A program made the translations under genes and the position numbers. From Lacticaseibacillus yichunensis (GTDB lineage: Bacteria; Bacillota; Bacilli; Lactobacillales; Lactobacillaceae), in the NCBI RefSeq assembly GCF_003946405.1, contig NZ_RHOG01000003.1, forward strand, positions 1-64,000: a stretch of DNA of 64,000 nt. Direction: 5' to 3'. Positions within the stretch are counted from its first letter, which is position 1; each line of letters starts with the position of its first letter. The notes under the pieces are model-generated. The model saw only the letters and a list, made by a program, of their open reading frames with translations. It made no database searches and was not told where the DNA came from. This document shows positions 37,758 to 46,665 of the stretch, piece by piece.

Positions 37758-38298
37758 GTGCTGCCCAGGCCGCACTAGCTGCTCAGACCTGAACGCCGCG
37801 CTCCGCAGCCTACAGTTGCGCTCCGGCCCGCATGGCGGGGACATCTAACTGTCTTGTGCACTCGAGGCGAAGAACGCCTCAAGCACCCGAGCCAAGTTAG
37901 CTGCCCACCATCCCGCGGGCCTCCGCAGCCTACAGTTGGGCTCCGGCCCGCATGGCGGGGACATCTAACTGTCTTGTGCTCTCGAGGCGAAGAACGCCTC
38001 AAGCACCCAAGCCAAGTTAGCTGCCCCACCATCCCGCGGGCCTCCGCAGCCTACAGTTGGGCTCCGGTGCGCATGGTCGAGACAGCTAGGTACGCCAAGC
38101 ACTCGGTGGCAAGAAGCACCACCAAGCGCTTGGCTAGCCTATCCGCTCGACCATAAGCGCGCACCTTCGCACCCTACAGTTGGGCTCCGCGCGGCAGGTC
38201 TGAGGCATCTAGTCGGCTCGGTCACGCATGGCTAAAAGCGCCATACGCGCCCAGGCCGCACTAGCTGCTCAGACCTGAACGCCGCGCTCCGCACCCTA
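37758..38298 (-). repeat. Nested stem-loop repeat, locus F (four full units and a fragment)
   Basis: The largest array, with a period of 120 to 123 bp and the shared linker CTCCGCAGCCTACAGTTGGG. Units 1 and 2 are near-identical (inner GAGGCG/CGCCTC). Unit 3 has basal GGTGCGC/GCGCACC, ATGGTCGAG/CTCGACCAT. Unit 4 has GCGCGGC/GCCGCGC, AGGTCTGA/TCAGACCT and is nearly the same as unit 2 of locus D, although the linker differs. It lies between divergent genes. Confidence 0.9.
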
Positions 38299-38299
38299 C

Positions 38300-38337
38300 A
38301 AAAAGATCCCGTCCTTGGGGGGAAGGCGGGATCTTGC
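38300..38337 (-). terminator. Orphan minus-strand terminator next to repeat array F
   Basis: On the minus strand AAGATCCCG/CGGGATCTT with a T run reads into the repeat array. No minus-strand gene lies upstream of it, so its purpose is unclear; it may be what is left of a lost gene. Confidence 0.6.
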
Positions 38338-38411
38338 CGGCTGGTACCGGCCACCTGTGAAGATTTTGTGAGTAGAAAGTTATGATTTTAAAAAGAAACT
38401 AGATGGGGCAA

Positions 38412-38456
38412 GGTGCAAGCGCTTTTTTGCCTTAAAGCGGGGGTTCTTGCTATACT
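38412..38456 (+). promoter_or_regulatory. Promoter and cre-like site of the baeRF-type gene
   Basis: TTGCCT (38427-38432) and TATACT (38451-38456) are 18 bp apart. TGCAAGCGCTTTTT just upstream fits 11 of 14 cre positions. Confidence 0.5.
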
Positions 38457-38494
38457 TAAATAGTAGTGCCACTACAGAAAGGGGACGATTGTTC

Positions 38495-39634
38495 ATGGCT
38501 ACGATGACCTATACCACGCTCCAAGATCTATTGACCGAGGCAAGCAGCGGTCCGTTCGTTTCGCTTTACATGCCCCTCGAGGCAAATCAAAGTGCGGATA
38601 AATCCAAACTGATGATGCGCCACCTGCTCACTCACGCCAAAGAGGTGATGGCCTCCGCTTGGCCTGACGTTGATTGGGCGCCGTTTGCCGACTTGTTGCA
38701 GCCGTTGGTCGACGATCCAAGCCAGATCGCCAGTCTCTCCGGTCAAGGGATTGGGGTCCTTGCGAACAGCGATGCGATCTATATCCGTGACCTGGAATAT
38801 CCGGTCTCAGAAATGGCGATGGTCACAGCAATGCCGCAGATCTTGCCACTATTGTTGGATGATCAACGTCATTTGGATTTTGACCTGCTGACGCTGCAAG
38901 GCGATCAGATCGGTTTGTATCACAATGCAGGGGACGTTCTGACGCCGGTTGCCCTTGGTGCCGATGCCCCGTTGACGCTGAAGGGGACATTGGGCACTGA
39001 GCTGCGCGGCGGGTCCCTGAATTCGGTGCGCCAAGGCGGACCGGGCGCCACGTATCATGGCCACAATGCGAAGTCCGAAGAAGACGAGATCGACCGCCGT
39101 CGCTATTACCAAGCGGTGGATAGCTATGTCGCGGATCATTTTTCCAAGCCGAATGCGCGTCGCCTGGTTGTGATGGGGCTGCCGCAAAATATTGCCATGT
39201 TCCGCGAAGTGTCGCGCAACACGCATCTTTCCGGGTCGATGCAGGTGGAAGCAAGCCCGGCCAACATGACGCTGCTTCAACTGGACGAAGCGGTCAACCC
39301 AGTGCGGCTCGAGCACGTCCGCCAGCGCCAAGAGGCCATTTCTGCCCAGCTGGATGGTGCCCGCAGTAAAGGCCGCTATCTTGAAGATGTCGGTGGCATT
39401 ATCGATGCGTTGCATCATCGGGCAATCGCGCAGTTAGTGATTCGTCAAGGCGCGCGCATCAATGGCCGCCTGCATGGGCAAAAGATCGACACCGAAAGTG
39501 AAATGGCGAAGCACAACAATCTACTCAATGACCTGGCCGACCTGACGATTGCGCAAGGCGGCACCGTGAACGTGTTGCCAAGTGACCTGATGGAACCGGC
39601 GGCCGCAGCCATTCGTCGTTACAGCGAAGAATAA
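38495..39634 (+). CDS. Putative baeRF-type protein (archaeo-eukaryotic release factor-like)
   Basis: 379 residues, cytoplasmic. The N-terminal part (F-V-S-L-Y-M-P near 18), the central D-E-I-D-R-R-R-Y-Y-x-A-V-D region followed by R-L-V-V-M-G-L, and a C-terminal G-G-T-V-N-V-L-P-S-D-L-M resemble bacterial proteins with an eRF1/pelota-like fold (baeRF families). Some of these are thought to act on stalled ribosomes or in defence, but the role is not established. The ATG at 38495 is preceded by AAAGGGG. Single gene with own promoter and terminator. Confidence 0.6.
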   Translation: MATMTYTTLQDLLTEASSGPFVSLYMPLEANQSADKSKLMMRHLLTHAKEVMASAWPDVDWAPFADLLQPLVDDPSQIASLSGQGIGVLANSDAIYIRDLEYPVSEMAMVTAMPQILPLLLDDQRHLDFDLLTLQGDQIGLYHNAGDVLTPVALGADAPLTLKGTLGTELRGGSLNSVRQGGPGATYHGHNAKSEEDEIDRRRYYQAVDSYVADHFSKPNARRLVVMGLPQNIAMFREVSRNTHLSGSMQVEASPANMTLLQLDEAVNPVRLEHVRQRQEAISAQLDGARSKGRYLEDVGGIIDALHHRAIAQLVIRQGARINGRLHGQKIDTESEMAKHNNLLNDLADLTIAQGGTVNVLPSDLMEPAAAAIRRYSEE

Positions 39635-39647
39635 ACGCGCGGGGTCG

Positions 39648-39686
39648 AAAAAAGGAGCGTCTGACGTGAAGTCGGCGCTCCTTTTT
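39648..39686 (+). terminator. Terminator after the baeRF-type gene
   Basis: AAAGGAGCG/CGCTCC with inner GAC/GTC pair and five T. Confidence 0.85.
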
Positions 39687-39753
39687 GATTCGACAGATCT
39701 AAGACGATGCTTGACAGCACATTGACGGGATGCGAGACCCTGTGATTGCCGTT

Positions 39754-40512
39754 TCAAAGCGCCCCAGCCGCCTCTTGGTGCGCCGCGGCCCGGGCGATGA
39801 AGTCCTGATAGATCGACAGCTCCGCAGGGTCATCCTGCCACAGATTTTCCGGGTGCCATTGCAGGCCGAAGATCAGGTCGTCGTCTGTGCTTTCGAAACC
39901 TTCAACAGTGCCGTCTGGGGCGGTGGCAATCGCCTTCAAGCCGCGGCCTAGGTTGCGGACGGCTTGATGATGGCGGGAGTTGACGTACGCTGTTTCCCCA
40001 ATCAGCGAAAACAGCCGCGAGTCGCGGGCAATCGTAACGTGGTGTGTTGGGTATTCGCCGGAGGTCCGCTGCAGATGGCGCAGACTGTCCTGTTTTTGGC
40101 TGGCGAGGTCCTGGTATAAGCTCCCACCGCACGCGACGTTGAGAATATGGCTGCCTCGGCAAAGGCCAAACATGGGCTTGCGTGCAGCGCGCGTCGCCTT
40201 GATCAGCGCGAGCTCAAAGGCATCGCGGCGCGGCATGGCGGCACCGATAAAGGGCCCGGGCTGCTCGCCATAGCGTGTGGGGTCCACATTTGGGCCGCCG
40301 GGGATGATCAGGCCGTCAAACAGGCTCACGAAGCGTTCAATCAGTCCCGGCGCCTCGCGCATGTGCGTGGGAAATGGAATGATCACTGGGACCCCGCCGG
40401 CCTCGATCACGGTGTCTTTGAACATGGTTGGGGCGATGTCGACGGTATTTGGTTTGGTAAAAACGCTGGTGTCTTCGATCACATCAGCGGCAATGGCAAT
40501 TAGCGGACGCAT
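39754..40512 (-). CDS. Class I glutamine amidotransferase-like hydrolase (PuuD family), copy 2
   Basis: 252 residues of the gamma-glutamyl-GABA hydrolase group (peptidase C26 fold). The nucleophile is C118 in F-G-L-C-R-G; the His and Glu of the triad lie in Q-W-H-P-E near 225. The members hydrolyse gamma-glutamyl amides. The ATG at 40512 has AAGGAG upstream. It follows its paralogue by 14 bp, so the two are a tandem duplication in one transcript. No other polyamine genes are seen nearby, so the natural substrate is open. Confidence 0.85.
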   Translation of the reverse strand: MRPLIAIAADVIEDTSVFTKPNTVDIAPTMFKDTVIEAGGVPVIIPFPTHMREAPGLIERFVSLFDGLIIPGGPNVDPTRYGEQPGPFIGAAMPRRDAFELALIKATRAARKPMFGLCRGSHILNVACGGSLYQDLASQKQDSLRHLQRTSGEYPTHHVTIARDSRLFSLIGETAYVNSRHHQAVRNLGRGLKAIATAPDGTVEGFESTDDDLIFGLQWHPENLWQDDPAELSIYQDFIARAAAHQEAAGAL

Positions 40513-40526
40513 AAACTCACTCCTTT

Positions 40527-41273
40527 TTATTGGGCATGCGCGATGGCGCGGGCGACAAGGTCGGCAAATAGATCCAACTGGCTGGGCTGCGTTTCCCACA
40601 AATTTTCCGGATGCCATTGCACACCGACCAATTGATGTGAATCGCGACTCTCCACACCTTCGACCACGCCGTCTTCGGCAACGGCGGTGACTTTCAGGCT
40701 TGGGGCCACGCGCCTGATCGCCTGGTGATGGCGCGAATTGACATAGACGCGATCGCCAAGCAACATGTTCAGCCGGCTATCGGCCATTGTTTTGATATGA
40801 TGGGTCGGATACTGGCCGGACGCTGCCTGGGCGTGCCGGATTCGCGAGTCGGGGTCTTCGGTGACCAGATCCTGGTATAAGTCGCCGCCCAGCGCCACAT
40901 TCAACACCTGCATTCCACGACAGATGGCAAAAAGCGGTTTGCCAGCCGCGATCGCCTTGCGTACAAGGGCGACTTCAAAGCGATCCTCTGGATAAATGAC
41001 CGCGCCTAATTCTGGGATGGGCTCCTCGCCATAAAGCGTCGGGTCAATGTCGGGCCCGCCTGGCAGAAGGAGCCCGTCAAACAAGCCGATGTAATGATCG
41101 ACAAGCGGCGTCACGGCATCATCAACTTCTGGAAATGGCAGGACGATGGGGACCGCTTTGCAGGCGATCAGCGCGTTTTTGATCATATGCGGTGAGTAAT
41201 CCGCCTGATTGAGATTAATGGCGGCGCTGGGCGTGGTGAGGCTATCGGCGGGAATCGCGATGACTGGATGCAT
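40527..41273 (-). CDS. Class I glutamine amidotransferase-like hydrolase (PuuD family), copy 1
   Basis: 248 residues, same fold and length as its neighbour, with C118 in F-A-I-C-R-G and W-H-P-E-N-L-W near the C-terminus. The pair share the P-G-G-P-x-x-D-P-T-x-Y-G-E and Y-V-N-S-R-H-H-Q-A segments. GGAGGG lies before the ATG. It is the first gene of the pair. The two proteins have diverged enough that different gamma-glutamyl substrates are plausible. Confidence 0.85.
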   Translation of the reverse strand: MHPVIAIPADSLTTPSAAINLNQADYSPHMIKNALIACKAVPIVLPFPEVDDAVTPLVDHYIGLFDGLLLPGGPDIDPTLYGEEPIPELGAVIYPEDRFEVALVRKAIAAGKPLFAICRGMQVLNVALGGDLYQDLVTEDPDSRIRHAQAASGQYPTHHIKTMADSRLNMLLGDRVYVNSRHHQAIRRVAPSLKVTAVAEDGVVEGVESRDSHQLVGVQWHPENLWETQPSQLDLFADLVARAIAHAQ

Positions 41274-41475
41274 TGGGGGCCCTCCTAGTGAACTGGCTTT
41301 ACTTTAATCATACGAGGCCGAGGCCGATTGACGCAATTCGCAGGCCTTTTGCTAGGCGGAAAATAGGCAGGTGGGCCATGCAGCCTTTCCGGTCCAAAGG
41401 CGACGCTTGCGGGGCCGGTACGCAGACGCTCTCCGGGCCGGCTCAAGGAGCCAATTTCAAGACCGGTCACAAGAC

Positions 41476-41510
41476 GCAAAAACGGCGCCCCCAGATGAGG
41501 TCGCCGTTTC
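41476..41510 (-). terminator. Terminator of the small membrane protein operon
   Basis: On the minus strand AAACGGCG/CGCCGTTT with a T run. Confidence 0.75.
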
Positions 41511-41512
41511 GC

Positions 41513-41764
41513 TTACTTCTTATTGTTCGACTGCGCGCTGGCGTCAGTCGGCTTTTTTTTCGTGTGCTTGCGGGTCATCATGTAGAACCCGACGAGCACA
41601 AACGCGATGCCCAAGGTCACAAGGCCGGGATCCGCACGGGTCGCACCAGGTACAGTCGGGCTGATCATAATGATGAAAAACCCGATGGCAAGTGGCAACA
41701 ACCCTGGCGTGTAGTCCTTTTTCGGCTTAGACTCGGGCGTTGGCGCGTCAGCTTTTTTGGTCAC
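41513..41764 (-). CDS. Small membrane protein
   Basis: 83 residues: a Lys/Pro-rich N-terminus, two membrane segments (about 21-40 and 47-66) and a basic Lys-rich tail. The start is GTG and overlaps the stop of the previous gene as GTGA, indicating coupled translation. No family recognised. Confidence 0.65.
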   Translation of the reverse strand: MTKKADAPTPESKPKKDYTPGLLPLAIGFFIIMISPTVPGATRADPGLVTLGIAFVLVGFYMMTRKHTKKKPTDASAQSNNKK

Positions 41765-41985
41765 TTTTCGACGCCGACTTGGAAGTAGAGCACAGACGCC
41801 CAGCGCTGCGCCTTGATCGTCGACTTAGCGAGTTTGGCCGCTGCGTCGAGGTCTTCCATGTTCGTGGAGAAGGTGAGCTTCATACCTGCCTTTTTTTCGA
41901 GCTTGAAGGTCACACCGTTTTCGTTGTAGCTTTCAAGTGTTTCGATCATCTTGTCTTGTTCTAGTGGTGCATTGATGAAGATCAT
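41761..41985 (-). CDS. Small conserved hypothetical protein
   Basis: 74 residues, soluble, mixed charged. It starts M-I-F-I-N-A-P-L-E with AAGGAG at the right distance; longer versions lack a site. Translation is coupled to the following membrane protein through a 4-base overlap. Function unknown. Confidence 0.6.
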   Translation of the reverse strand: MIFINAPLEQDKMIETLESYNENGVTFKLEKKAGMKLTFSTNMEDLDAAAKLAKSTIKAQRWASVLYFQVGVEK

Positions 41986-42059
41986 CGTTGTCACTCCTTT
42001 ATCGATGCCGAGCAAGTCGGCGAATTTTTTTGCAATGGGCAAAAGCCCTCGCCGTAATA

Positions 42060-42103
42060 ATAAGCCACCCGCTGCAACGAGGCAACCGGTGGCTTACTTT
42101 ATT
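42060..42103 (-). terminator. Hairpin downstream of the PTS gene
   Basis: Arms GTAAGCCACC/GGTGGCTTA on the minus strand followed by TTATTA; likely the end of the PTS transcript, weakly T-rich. Confidence 0.55.
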
Positions 42104-42121
42104 GACGCCTAGGCGATGCGA

Positions 42122-43498
42122 TCAAGCATTCGCGGATTCATCAACTGTGTCCTGTTGAACACGGCTAGAAGCCATGACGAACGGTACCCAGATAAAGAAC
42201 GCGATGACCATGTTGACGATCGCAAGAACCGCAGCACGCCAGTCAAACCCAGTAGCCATCAAGGCATTGAGAACTGGCGGGGTGATCCAAGGAACAGCGA
42301 TCTTAACAGGGCCGACCCAGCCAGCCATCGTTACAAAGTAAGCGATAGCGGTGTTCAGAACTGGCGCTACGATGAACGGGATGAAGTAGATCGCGTTCAA
42401 AACGATTGGCAGACCGAACATAACTGGCTCGTTGATGTTGAAGAGACCTGGGGCAAAAGCAAGTTTTGCGACAGTCTTTTCATCAGCACGCTTGGAGAAC
42501 AGCAGGATGGCGATCAACAGAACGATCGTACCACCTGAACCGCCGAACCATACGTAGGCATCGAAGGAACCACGAACCCACTTGAATGGAAGCGGATCGC
42601 CGTTTTGGAAAGCCTGAACGTTCGCAATCTGGGAAGTGCCCCAGATGGATTCGAGGATAGGTGCCAAAACGTTAGGACCATGAATACCGAAGAACCAGAA
42701 GATCTGAACGAGCAGGGCAACCAGGATAACCATGCCTGCGCCTTGGCCGGCGTGCAGCAGTGGTGCCTGGATGGTTGCGCTCAGCCAGTCGCCGAAGTTC
42801 TTGCCAGTGAAGTGCGAGAACAGGTAACCGATGATCGCAACTGCATACAAGGCAGCGATCCCAGGGATCAGGGAAACGAATGCCTTGGAAACTGCAGGCG
42901 GAACCGTATCTGGCATCTTGATGGAGATATCCTTCTTCATCAAGAAGATATAAACGACCAGCGCAATTGCGCCGAAGATCATGGCAGTAAACAGAGATGC
43001 GGAACCCATGTTACCAATCGCAAATGCGCTTGGTACGGTGACAGTGCCGCCAGTTACGGTTGCACCAGCATCGGTGAAGAGCTTGGAAACGCTCTTGGAC
43101 AGGTTCTTTGCAACTGTGACGGTTGCGTTGCTGTTGATACCCATGAAGAAGGCGGACAGAGAAACCAAAGCCCCTGCGACACCGTCAACGTCATAAGCGG
43201 TAGACAGATGGTAACCCCACATAGCGGCAAAGAATACCGCAAAGATGGACAAAGATCCGGTGCCGACGATGCCGTCGATGGCAATGACTGGTGCCATTGC
43301 ATTGACAAAGCCCGTCCAGCCCCATTGTGCTGGATATGTCGAAAGCAGCGCGTTCAGCAGCGTTGCAAGAGATCCGGCCATGGTGATCGGCAATGTTGCG
43401 ATGAATGAATCACGCAGCGCGACCAGCCAAGGGATCGAACCGATCTTGGCAGCCACTGGCACGACATACTTCTCGAGCCAGTTCATAATGACTTGCAT
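42122..43498 (-). CDS. PTS sugar transporter EIIC component, cellobiose (Lac) family
   Basis: A 458-residue membrane protein of the lactose/cellobiose EIIC family: N-terminal W-L-E-K-Y-V-V-P-V-A-A-K-I, the T-L-P-I-T-M-A-G-S segment near 35, about ten membrane segments, and the conserved F-N-I-N-E-P-V-M-F-G-L-P near 350. It should import and, with EIIA/EIIB, phosphorylate a beta-glucoside or similar disaccharide. EIIA and EIIB genes are not adjacent, so it must share subunits encoded elsewhere. GGGGAGG precedes the ATG. A cre site in its leader predicts CcpA control. Confidence 0.92.
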   Translation of the reverse strand: MQVIMNWLEKYVVPVAAKIGSIPWLVALRDSFIATLPITMAGSLATLLNALLSTYPAQWGWTGFVNAMAPVIAIDGIVGTGSLSIFAVFFAAMWGYHLSTAYDVDGVAGALVSLSAFFMGINSNATVTVAKNLSKSVSKLFTDAGATVTGGTVTVPSAFAIGNMGSASLFTAMIFGAIALVVYIFLMKKDISIKMPDTVPPAVSKAFVSLIPGIAALYAVAIIGYLFSHFTGKNFGDWLSATIQAPLLHAGQGAGMVILVALLVQIFWFFGIHGPNVLAPILESIWGTSQIANVQAFQNGDPLPFKWVRGSFDAYVWFGGSGGTIVLLIAILLFSKRADEKTVAKLAFAPGLFNINEPVMFGLPIVLNAIYFIPFIVAPVLNTAIAYFVTMAGWVGPVKIAVPWITPPVLNALMATGFDWRAAVLAIVNMVIAFFIWVPFVMASSRVQQDTVDESANA

Positions 43499-43641
43499 GT
43501 ACTTACCTCCCCTAAGTTATATGCAAACTTCCGCTTTTCCGAGTCGGCGAATAGGTGATCATGGCTGTCGGAAGCCCGTCGCAGTGGCAGTTGCGGCGTG
43601 TTTCCTCCGAAATGAATGACCGCCTCGGAGATGCGGCGTAA

Positions 43642-43671
43642 TGAAACGGCTTTCATTACTTGAACAGTGTA
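43642..43671 (-). promoter_or_regulatory. Promoter of the PTS gene with a cre roadblock site
   Basis: Minus-strand extended -10 TGCTACACT (TACACT at 43671-43666) with a weak TTGCCC upstream. The dyad TGAAA-nnnn-TTTCA (43642-43655; 13 of 14 cre positions) lies just past the predicted start of transcription. Confidence 0.6.
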
Positions 43672-44014
43672 GCATATTTAGATAACGGTAGGGCAATTAG
43701 TTTTGAAATATAACGAAAATAGATTCACGGTTCCGATTAACACGCTTTACTATAATTGACCATTCATGAAAATCATACGCAAAAAGAAACAAGAAAAGTG
43801 TAGCGTTTATCTTTTGAAACGTGTGAACATCTGCCTTAGAGTGCCCGTGTTTGACGCATTTTCCCGGTATACCATTGACCAGCCGTTTGTCAAACGTAAC
43901 ACGCGTTTGGCGGAAACCACGGCGCCGGGCAGGATTATAAAACAGCGATACCAGTCACTTTCCGCAAAAAAGAATCGGCGCGGAGCCGCTTCCAATGGGC
44001 GAAAATTAGTGTAT
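43672..44014. other. Gene-free spacer
   Basis: Between the PTS promoter and the terminator of the flavoprotein gene. It contains a TATAAT at about 43751 but no reading frame with a ribosome site. Nothing further recognised. Confidence 0.4.
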
Positions 44015-44043
44015 ACAAAAACACCGGTCCGGGGACCGATGTT
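44015..44043 (-). terminator. Terminator of the flavoprotein gene
   Basis: On the minus strand ACATCGGTCC/GGACCGGTGT with TTTTTG after it, about 107 bp beyond the stop codon. Confidence 0.7.
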
Positions 44044-44149
44044 GATAGACCGGGATTCTTGTTGGTTGAGCGAAACGCGATGGGGACGCGGTTTCAACGG
44101 CGTGGACCGGTTCTGGGAACGGCCGAGTGGTCCACCTTGTGTCGATGCC

Positions 44150-45991
44150 TTATGCGGGATCTTGCCCCCAGATCACCGACGCGATGCTGGCGGCTTCTCG
44201 CAGCGCGACGTCATTGACATACGGTCTTGGGCTTGCCGTGGTCAACCAATGATACCCCTCGGTCGGCACACCCCAGAAAAAGAGCAGCCCCTGGGTGTCT
44301 CGAGCGCTGTTGAGGAGTTGCAGCGTGCGGCGATCGTTGACGACCGCCCCAGATTGGAAACGTCTATCACCTGCAAGCTGGAGTTCATAAAGCGTTGCCA
44401 TGTCATCGTGCAGTAATTGCTGCATCAGCGGGTTTTGGGCAGTCGGCGCATTGGCGGCGGGCACGCGGGCCTCGATCAGGGCGGTGCCACGCGCGCGAAA
44501 GTCTGGGAAGAGCCCGGATGTGACTTCAAACCGGCCTTTTTTTCCAGCGACCTGCATCTGCGGTGGCAGTAAGGTGACGATGCCGGCGTCGCGCAGGGCC
44601 TTGAGTTCCGCGATGCGCACCACCGGCGGGCCAATGGTCAGAAAATCGTTCAGTCCGTTGAACCAGCGCAAAAATTGATCCAGGTACTGGTCATCCGTCA
44701 GCATCCCGCCACTTGCGACGGTCCGCACCACATCCCGCAGATCCCGCCAGACTTCCAGCGCAGCCGTTAACGGGCCATGCTTACTCCCTGCCTTGGCCGC
44801 TTCAATGTCCGCAGGCAGATAGGCATCCAGCAGGCGCTGAAAGGCCGCATTGTCGGCTGGCTTCGGTGGCGCCATCAGTGTCGCCCAATCTAGCCGGTCT
44901 GCTTCCTTGATGGCAAGCGCGCTCACAGCTTTTTCGGGATCCGCCAGCATGCGCAGCTGAAAATCGATGACAGACTGGTCGGGATAGTCTGCCTTTAATA
45001 GAAGCGAATAATAAATGAACTCGGCTTCGTGCTGCAGGCCTTCCCAAAACCAGCTGCTACTGGCGGGCTTTTGCGCACGCATTTTGGCCAGATAGGCAGG
45101 AGTCAAGAAATGCGCAGGCACCAGTTCGCTTGGGCCTTTTTCATTCCGCGCCTTCGCGTGATAAGGCAGGCCGCGCCGCGATCCCGCCAACAGATGCGGT
45201 TCGTTGCCGCTGGGCAGGTAGGTGAGCTGACCATCTTTTTCAACAAAGCGACCGCCGCGCCCCTCCGTCAGCCGCGCTGTGAAGTCAAAGAAACTCAGGC
45301 CCAGCCCGCGCAAAATGACGGTGTCCTCAGTGGTGATGGCGGACAGATCGGGTTCGCTCGGCCAGTTCGGCGGCCAATATTGGAGGTTGTTGGCGGTTGA
45401 AAATTGGGCGAGGACCTCCTGTTCCCGGGTCAGCGTATTCGCACTATTGCCCAGCGCCATGACGACCGCATCAAAGTCGCCGCCATGATGTGCCGCCACC
45501 GTGAACCGCTGGCCATTTTTGCGAACTGCGGTCACTGTTTCTTTCTGGAGGTCGACATAGGACTGTTTGGGTAAGTCGGCGGTCAGCTTGGCGAAAAACC
45601 ATTGCTGGTAGGCGCCATACAGTGCACGGCTGGCATACCCATTTGGTCCAAGCGTGGTCGCCTCGGTCGCCAGGGCGTTGGCCTGCCCGAGGTCATTGCG
45701 CCCGGCGAGATAAGCACTTGCCTCATCACGCGCCCATTCGTACAGACTGGGGCCCGGGGTGAACGGCGCAGGATGGGCGACGGTCTGGTCGTAAAATAGG
45801 GTGATCTGTTGGGCGGCGGTGTTCATGATCAGCTCATGGGGCTGGTCACTTTGCCAGACGCGCCCACCGATGCCATATGGATCAAACAGGGTGATGCTCA
45901 GCGTCGGCTGGAGTGCCACGCGCTGCAGGGCGACCAGCCGCTCAAGCACGAGCAGGCCGCGGGGACCGGCGCCGATCAATGCGATCTGCAT
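44150..45991 (-). CDS. FAD/NAD(P)-binding flavoprotein
   Basis: 613 residues. The N-terminal dinucleotide-binding motif is G-A-G-P-R-G (7-12), followed by F-D-P-Y-G-I-G-G-R-V-W near 36 and M-N-T-A-A-Q-Q near 56, as in the family of large FAD/NAD(P)-binding proteins (FAD_NAD_binding_9 type). These are widespread in lactic acid bacteria and of unknown substrate; some relatives are amine N-hydroxylases or oxidoreductases. AAGGAGG lies nine bases before the ATG. Single-gene unit; the terminator is at 44015-44043. Confidence 0.8.
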   Translation of the reverse strand: MQIALIGAGPRGLLVLERLVALQRVALQPTLSITLFDPYGIGGRVWQSDQPHELIMNTAAQQITLFYDQTVAHPAPFTPGPSLYEWARDEASAYLAGRNDLGQANALATEATTLGPNGYASRALYGAYQQWFFAKLTADLPKQSYVDLQKETVTAVRKNGQRFTVAAHHGGDFDAVVMALGNSANTLTREQEVLAQFSTANNLQYWPPNWPSEPDLSAITTEDTVILRGLGLSFFDFTARLTEGRGGRFVEKDGQLTYLPSGNEPHLLAGSRRGLPYHAKARNEKGPSELVPAHFLTPAYLAKMRAQKPASSSWFWEGLQHEAEFIYYSLLLKADYPDQSVIDFQLRMLADPEKAVSALAIKEADRLDWATLMAPPKPADNAAFQRLLDAYLPADIEAAKAGSKHGPLTAALEVWRDLRDVVRTVASGGMLTDDQYLDQFLRWFNGLNDFLTIGPPVVRIAELKALRDAGIVTLLPPQMQVAGKKGRFEVTSGLFPDFRARGTALIEARVPAANAPTAQNPLMQQLLHDDMATLYELQLAGDRRFQSGAVVNDRRTLQLLNSARDTQGLLFFWGVPTEGYHWLTTASPRPYVNDVALREAASIASVIWGQDPA

Positions 45992-46349
45992 ATAATGATG
46001 CCTCCTTCTTCATCAGACGTGAAATTTGGCGGCGACGTGCGTCACAACGCAGATAGCCACCTCTGGCGTCAGTATAGCTGGAAAGAAGGGGGCTTGGGAA
46101 GCAAAGAGACTTGGGGTCATTATGGAGATAAACAATAAAATCAGCATCATACAGCTGTCTCGCGATGGCAGAGTGAGACGGTCGGTATTGTTGATACTTC
46201 ATTGTGCTTTTTGAAGCTGGATTACACGACGGCTTAAGCAAAGAGAACTTGTTTTTTTGCCAATGAATTTAACTACGGGAACTACAAATCCGGATTTTGG
46301 CGAGTGAAAGGTTGTTGAACAACGGTTATTGATGGCATTCGTTTCAGAT
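45992..46349. other. Intergenic region entering the AT-rich island
   Basis: 358 bp without a believable gene. On the minus strand an ATACT-type -10 (about 46072-46067) may serve the flavoprotein gene. From about 46130 base composition shifts clearly towards A and T. No repeat of the stem-loop family is present. Confidence 0.4.
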
Positions 46350-46544
46350 TTATTTAAATCGTTTCTCATGACCCTCTTTCCTGAAGAAGGCTTCAGCTGT
46401 TAACATAATCAATAAGAATGTGCCGGCACCAAACACAATCTTAGTCAGCTCTAAACTGCCGTTAACGAAACACTGTGTGAGTAAGGCCGACACGAAGTAT
46501 GCACCTACCAAGAGAATTGTTTTGCGGTATCGAATTGTTTTCAT
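46350..46544 (-). CDS. Small two-segment membrane protein, possible immunity protein
   Basis: 64 residues with two membrane segments (about 8-27 and 33-52) and basic ends. AAAGGAG precedes the ATG. It is divergent from a secreted bacteriocin-like protein and shares its control region. Its size and topology are those of many bacteriocin immunity proteins, but no family match is visible, so this is inference from context. Codon use is AT-rich like its neighbour. Confidence 0.55.
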   Translation of the reverse strand: MKTIRYRKTILLVGAYFVSALLTQCFVNGSLELTKIVFGAGTFLLIMLTAEAFFRKEGHEKRFK

Positions 46545-46571
46545 GGAATAGCTCCTTTCTGACCTGAGTTA

Positions 46572-46604
46572 ATTATATACCAGCCGGGTTGGAAAGCGCT
46601 TGCA
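46572..46604. promoter_or_regulatory. Divergent control region with a cre-like site
   Basis: Minus-strand TATAAT (46577-46572) for the small membrane protein. GGAAAGCGCTTGCA (46591-46604) fits 12 of 14 cre positions on either strand. The secreted-protein promoter on the plus strand is less clear (TTGCAT at about 46600, TAATCT about 18 bp further). Confidence 0.45.
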
Positions 46605-46665
46605 TATATATGGTTAAACGCATTAATCTTATTTTGCACAAAAAATAAAGCTTGGAGGTCTTCCG

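Noticed and set aside
27167-38298. CRISPR array reading of the tandem repeats
   Set aside because: The constant linkers are short and imperfect, the variable parts are ~100-bp palindromes and not unique spacers, and no cas genes are present.
43766-44416. A 216-codon plus-strand frame after a TATAAT
   Set aside because: No ribosome site, basic low-complexity composition, and its second half is antisense to the flavoprotein gene.
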